Source of the DNA: Flavobacteriaceae bacterium
GTDB lineage: Bacteria > Bacteroidota > Bacteroidia > Flavobacteriales > Flavobacteriaceae
Assembly (NCBI GenBank): GCA_018608735.1
Contig: JABAYZ010000233.1
Location: 1-10,242 of the forward strand
DNA: 10,242 nucleotides
Direction: 5' to 3'
Below, piece by piece: positions 6,501 through 10,242 of this stretch (positions are counted from its first letter, which is position 1; every line of letters begins with the position of its first letter). The notes below the pieces were generated by a model. It saw only the letters and a list, made by a program, of their open reading frames with translations. It made no database searches and was not told where the DNA came from. Both the position numbers and the translations under genes were made by a program.

Positions 6501-8509
6501 TTGACGAGGATATTAAGCTAATTTTAGCTACATTAGGAAGAGATTTAGATTGGGGTGTTCGAGCCAGCGTTGCGGAGAACATCGATACACCTCAGGAAAA
6601 TTTATTGACGCTGTCGACCGATACTGATTATCGAGTTCGCAGAAACGTGGCTTTAAATCCGAGTACTGCTGCTGATATCCTAGATGGCTTGGTTGACGAT
6701 AATGAGAAAGACGTCCGCATTCATATTGCCCAAAATTTAAATACATCCACAGCTACTCTAGCCAGTTTGGCGCTGGATAAAGATTTAGAGATACGCTCTC
6801 GAGTAGCGGCTAACTTTAATACATCGGCTGAAACGCTCAAAACTCTCTCACGAGTTAAGCGCGCAGAAGTGGCAATGCCCACATTAACAAACCCAAACAC
6901 TCCTAAAGATATTAAAATAAAAATACTTATAAGATTATCATCACATGAAGAGAAGTATGTGGTTGATTTTGTTGCAAAAAATAATGATACGCCTGATGAT
7001 GTTCTTCAAGTTCTCGCAAATAATACACAACCAAGTCGTATCCCAATATTGGAAAACCCAATGGCTTCCGCCAGATTGCAGTTAAGTCTAATAAACCATG
7101 AAACACAATTTTGCATCGATAGAATCATCCAAAATAACGATATTGCAAAATATTCGCAGCAGTTATTAGAGGATTTATCCAAAGAAAAATCTACGACTAT
7201 TAGGGGTAATATTGCCATTTTCCCTTCAACACCTTTAAAGCTGCTAGAAAAGTTATCGAGAGATACAGAGGATACTGTTCGTAAAAACGTTGCTGACAAT
7301 GTAAATACCCCTGAAAATGTTTTGCTAAAACTTGCAAAAGACAAAAGCATGTTTGTTCGAGCCGCCGTTGCTAAAAACGCTGGGGCCCCTGAAAAAGTGC
7401 TGGGGTTGCTTTCTATTGATGGGGAGACCCATGTCCGGACTATTTTGGCGCAAAATAATAAGACATCCGTAAAAGTAATTGGAAAGCTTTGTACAGATGA
7501 CAACTCCCGTGTTCGGATGGCTGTAACTAGGCATCCAAATGCGTCTAAGGAAATGTTAAAACTTTTATCTGAAGATGAAGATGATGACATTCGTATTTCA
7601 GTCGCCCTTCATCGAAACGTGTGTAATCAGGTGCGAGCTAAAATCTTAAAAAGTTTAAAAACAGAGCAGTGCCGAACAATCTGTCAAAAAATAAGACAAG
7701 ATCAAAATGCCTATCCAGCCGATACTTTGGAAATATTTCTAACTTTGGATGAAATTGCTATCTATGAAGAATTAGCACGAAGCAATACGAAAGGGACTAT
7801 TGAGGATCGTGATACATTTAAAATATCGTTGTTTGTAGATGAGGGGTCAGCTGCATCCAGTTCCTTGCTTGATAAATTATCGAATAGCAAACAAGCCAGC
7901 GTCAGACGTTATATTGCTGAAAATCCAAATGTGTCAAACGGAACCTCTCATCTCCTTGTTGGAGATGAAGATCTGGCAGTGCGTTGTAAATTGGCTTGCA
8001 ATACTAAGGTGCCTACAGAAGTATTTACGATTTTAGCCAATGATGCAGAGTCAGTGGTACGCGAAAACGTTGCTTCAAACGAAGGTGCATCTATAGAAGC
8101 ATTAAAAATTATAGCTGAAAACAAAAAGAACTACCTCGCCAAGGCACCCGGAGCTAAGTTTGAGCACTCCATCCTTACAAATCTCGCTAGAAATCCGTGT
8201 GTTCCAAGTGAAATTCTCGAGATTATTGTATCTAACGCCTCCCAGATGAAAGACGATACTTCACAGCCTATTGTGGAACGAGAGAACGCTTCTCACGTCT
8301 GTCAGCTAGTGGCCACACACTTGAATATTACACCGAATTTAGCTAAATTTTTTGCTTCTAATCAAGACTATAGGGAAAGTTTAGCTGGAAATTCAAGAAT
8401 ATCAATTGGAGTCATAGAAGCATTGGTCAATGACGATAATCCGATGGTAAGACGCAATTTAGCTCGTAATCCAAGACTAAACCCAAAGAAATTTGATTGG
8501 GTAAAATGA
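6497..8509 (+). CDS. Leucine-rich repeat variant (LRV/HEAT-like) solenoid protein
   Basis: This 670-residue protein is made almost wholly of about 20 tandem units of roughly 24-26 residues with the pattern D....VR..VA.N..TP...L..L, for example YRVRRNVALNPSTAADIL and DTVRKNVADNVNTPENVL. This is the LRV repeat type, an alpha/3-10-helical superhelix related in use to HEAT repeats. The repeats are clear at residues 10-130 and 230-390, degenerate at about 130-230 and 390-470, and return from about 470 to the C-terminus. The N-terminal cysteine cluster that binds an iron-sulphur centre in the original Azotobacter LRV protein is absent. There is no signal peptide, membrane segment or enzymatic domain, so it is probably a cytoplasmic scaffold or recognition protein. 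The ATG at 6497 overlaps the stop of an 18-codon leader. It lies 340 bp downstream of the ligase operon on the same strand, with its own candidate promoter. Confidence 0.85.
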   Translation: MIDEDIKLILATLGRDLDWGVRASVAENIDTPQENLLTLSTDTDYRVRRNVALNPSTAADILDGLVDDNEKDVRIHIAQNLNTSTATLASLALDKDLEIRSRVAANFNTSAETLKTLSRVKRAEVAMPTLTNPNTPKDIKIKILIRLSSHEEKYVVDFVAKNNDTPDDVLQVLANNTQPSRIPILENPMASARLQLSLINHETQFCIDRIIQNNDIAKYSQQLLEDLSKEKSTTIRGNIAIFPSTPLKLLEKLSRDTEDTVRKNVADNVNTPENVLLKLAKDKSMFVRAAVAKNAGAPEKVLGLLSIDGETHVRTILAQNNKTSVKVIGKLCTDDNSRVRMAVTRHPNASKEMLKLLSEDEDDDIRISVALHRNVCNQVRAKILKSLKTEQCRTICQKIRQDQNAYPADTLEIFLTLDEIAIYEELARSNTKGTIEDRDTFKISLFVDEGSAASSSLLDKLSNSKQASVRRYIAENPNVSNGTSHLLVGDEDLAVRCKLACNTKVPTEVFTILANDAESVVRENVASNEGASIEALKIIAENKKNYLAKAPGAKFEHSILTNLARNPCVPSEILEIIVSNASQMKDDTSQPIVERENASHVCQLVATHLNITPNLAKFFASNQDYRESLAGNSRISIGVIEALVNDDNPMVRRNLARNPRLNPKKFDWVK

Positions 8510-8673
8510 ATAATTTTTTGGGAAGAAATATGCGATTATGTTTTTCTCCAATGCGAATCCACATAGACATTAATGATCAAAAGGTATGTTAGTGCTCAGA
8601 ACCCCCTCAAAACCTATCAGAAAGAATTATTATACTGGGTACCATTAGGGCAAGGCTTTTGAGCTTGACTATT

Positions 8674-8679
8674 TATAAT
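8674..8679 (+). promoter_or_regulatory. Possible -10 box upstream of the acidic-protein gene
   Basis: A perfect TATAAT lies about 60 bp before the ATG at 8737, but no good -35 hexamer is found 16-18 bp upstream (CAAGGC). The nearby TTGACT at 8665-8670 is too close to pair with it. The 227-bp gap after the LRV gene makes a separate promoter likely, but this is weak support. Confidence 0.25.
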
Positions 8680-8736
8680 AGTGATAACGTTCTTTAGAAG
8701 AAAAGCTAATTAATAGAAATAGGGAGGTAACATGAC

Positions 8737-10053
8737 ATGATTTTTGAAATATCTGGAAAAGGCATCATTTGTAACGTTTATTATATTGAGAGAGAGGCTC
8801 TGGATGATATTTCTGAATTGGTAACTGAATTCGGCCCAAGCCTCAAGCAGATGCTACAAGAGCGAAGTGATTATATAGTAAACGTTTCAAAAGGATTTTT
8901 CTCTGATAATTCATTATCTGAATTTAATTTTAAAATGTCATCGGGAGAAACTATTGGCCAAGACTTCTTTAAAAAAAGAATCGCTGAAATGGCATCAAAA
9001 GACGACGAGGCTGGAGAGTATTTTGAAGAAGGGACGGATCCCCGTGATTTTAAATCTGTTAACAATGATCCACGTTCAAAAGACATAACAGAAAGTCAGG
9101 TTGCTATTATTGAATACCATGAATTTGAGAATGGTGTTTCAACCCTAGAGATTCCCTGTGAAGACAAAGACAAAATAATGGCAATGAAGTTGATGTGTGA
9201 CTCTGTTGACAGACCGGGGCCGTCAGGCGACGTAGATCTTGCAACAAAAGCAACTTATGGTGAAAGTATTGTGGGTGGAGAAGAGTATGGAGGAGCAGAG
9301 TGGCCAATAATGGGCGTCGAGTTAGACGGAGAAAGTTATCCACTTTCAGAAGCCAAATTTGACAGATCTCACTCACGTGTGTGGTTGTGGGTATATGATG
9401 AAGAAGATAAAACACATGGCCTTGATTTCTTTGGTTCACAAGAATTGCCTGATCCATGGGTGGTAGAGATGGTTGATTTAAATATTGGAGATATAAAAGA
9501 CGGCTTCGATCAAGACTTAAACCAACTATTAACAGTTCATAAGTTTTTTAATCAAAAAGACCTTGATTGGATCAAAAATAATAAAGATTTTGTATCTCAC
9601 TATCAGATATCACACAAAGCTCTAAAACACTTGATGTTTGAGGGGGAGCGCGAACTTCAACTCCCTGTATTTAACAAAGAAAACGTAAAATCTAGCACTT
9701 GTACTCTACTTTGTATGTTTTTTGATGCATTTGGAGTCAAAGGGTATGACCCTGAAAAACTAAGTCAACTAGATGAAACGCACATGCATTTAACAGACTT
9801 TGAAATGCTAGCGCTTGGAAACAAAATACTGGTAACGTCTATTCAAAAATCATTTTGTATGCACTTTAATGTGATTGGTGAAATGTCACTTTTCGGAGAA
9901 GAAAGCTTTTCTGAGATGTCGCATCCGACGCTTGCAGATGCAGTCGAGTTTGTCGTGGAAATTTTAGACGACCCAGATGCGGCATTTAATCAAGATGCAG
10001 GCATTGACGACGACGATGCAGAAGACATAGAAATGGATACTGAAAAAAAATAG
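8737..10053 (+). CDS. Hypothetical protein with strongly acidic C-terminal tail
   Basis: I do not recognise this 438-residue protein. It is acidic throughout, with no membrane segment or signal peptide. Visible blocks are an N-terminal mixed alpha/beta part (MIFEISGKGIICNVYYIERE), a charged stretch with SKDDEAGEYFEEGTDPRDF, a central tryptophan-rich segment (GVELDGESYPLS, HSRVWLWVYDEEDKTHGLDF), and a helical C-terminal half (about 290-400). From about 408 the tail is dominated by Asp and Glu (IDDDDAEDIEMD). Such tails can mimic nucleic acid or bind basic partners, but that is inference. GGGAGG at 8722-8727 lies about 9 bases before the chosen ATG. A two-codon frame (ATG ACA TGA, 8732-8740) starts closer to it and overlaps this ATG. 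The gene lies between the LRV gene and the DUF4062 gene, all on the same strand. Confidence 0.8.
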   Translation: MIFEISGKGIICNVYYIEREALDDISELVTEFGPSLKQMLQERSDYIVNVSKGFFSDNSLSEFNFKMSSGETIGQDFFKKRIAEMASKDDEAGEYFEEGTDPRDFKSVNNDPRSKDITESQVAIIEYHEFENGVSTLEIPCEDKDKIMAMKLMCDSVDRPGPSGDVDLATKATYGESIVGGEEYGGAEWPIMGVELDGESYPLSEAKFDRSHSRVWLWVYDEEDKTHGLDFFGSQELPDPWVVEMVDLNIGDIKDGFDQDLNQLLTVHKFFNQKDLDWIKNNKDFVSHYQISHKALKHLMFEGERELQLPVFNKENVKSSTCTLLCMFFDAFGVKGYDPEKLSQLDETHMHLTDFEMLALGNKILVTSIQKSFCMHFNVIGEMSLFGEESFSEMSHPTLADAVEFVVEILDDPDAAFNQDAGIDDDDAEDIEMDTEKK

Positions 10054-10191
10054 TCTTCTTGGCCCAAAAACTTCGCTACCAACTTATGTGGTGACACTGC
10101 CGTCTATTGCAAGTCGTTGATTTGTGTCTTACATTTAAAATTGCAGCTACCGTCCTTCTAATAGGACCGGTTCAAGTATCGGAGTGGATTG

Positions 10192-10242
10192 ATGTCTGGA
10201 CGCGTAGTACGCATATTTTTATCCTCCACGTTTCGTGATTTT
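10192..10242 (+). CDS. DUF4062-type protein, N-terminal fragment (runs off window)
   Basis: Only 17 codons are inside the window: MSGRVVRIFLSSTFRDF. The block RIFLSSTFRDF is the signature start of the DUF4062 domain, which typically continues with an acidic-rich 'F..ER..L' segment. In many bacteria this domain caps large STAND-type NTPases (NACHT or AAA with WD40 or TPR repeats) or other conflict-associated proteins, so the gene is probably long. GGAG at 10181-10184, seven bases before the ATG, is a good ribosome site. The 138-bp gap after the previous gene shows no clear terminator, so co-transcription is possible. The domain call rests on a short but distinctive match; everything beyond it is unseen. 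Confidence 0.7.
   Translation, partial: MSGRVVRIFLSSTFRDF

Noticed and set aside
7006..7590. 194-codon minus-strand open frame inside the LRV gene
   Set aside because: Serine- and phenylalanine-rich translation typical of the antisense of a repeat-coding region; no ribosome site or domain. The plus-strand LRV repeats explain the sequence.
10149..10171. Imperfect hairpin ACCGTCC / GGACCGGT before the DUF4062 gene
   Set aside because: One bulged base and no T-run after it, so it does not qualify as an intrinsic terminator.

Overview
The window looks like an accessory (genomic-island type) stretch of a low-GC bacterium. AT-rich intergenic DNA, AGGAG-type ribosome sites, ATGA gene overlaps and a decayed IS30-family transposase would suit a gammaproteobacterium, but nothing here fixes the taxon. 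There are no rRNA, tRNA, CRISPR or housekeeping genes. Most proteins are recognisable only by domain, or not at all.

Layout: (1) 87-1883, a membrane protein with two N-terminal helices, Rossmann-like segments and a C-terminal RyR (ryanodine-receptor repeat) domain. (2) About 1954-2365, an IS30-family transposase remnant broken by frameshifts and a stop. (3) 2430-3029, a lone minus-strand gene of unknown function. (4) 3030-3385, a divergent AT-rich regulatory region with a good sigma70-type promoter embedded in a 9-bp tandem repeat. (5) 3386-6156, a tight three-gene operon: two unrecognised proteins, then an ATP-dependent DNA-ligase-like enzyme that carries all the nucleotidyltransferase motifs and a WGR-like C-terminal domain. 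(6) 6157-6496, a gene-poor stretch with direct repeats, a 16-bp palindrome, a promoter and an 18-codon leader ORF. (7) 6497-8509, a long leucine-rich-repeat-variant (LRV/HEAT-like) solenoid. (8) 8737-10053, an unrecognised protein with a very acidic tail. (9) 10192 to the right edge, the first 17 codons of a DUF4062-type protein, a domain often found at the N-terminus of large STAND/NACHT-type proteins.

How the parts may work together is inference. The strongest unit is the 3386-6156 operon: a ligase joined to a DNA-end/nick-binding type domain, translationally coupled to two partner proteins, suggests a dedicated DNA sealing or DNA-state-sensing module. The co-oriented LRV protein, acidic protein and DUF4062 gene, with the TM-Rossmann-RyR protein nearby, resemble the domain mix of bacterial conflict and defence islands. 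I know of no described system with this exact gene order, but I could not search for one.
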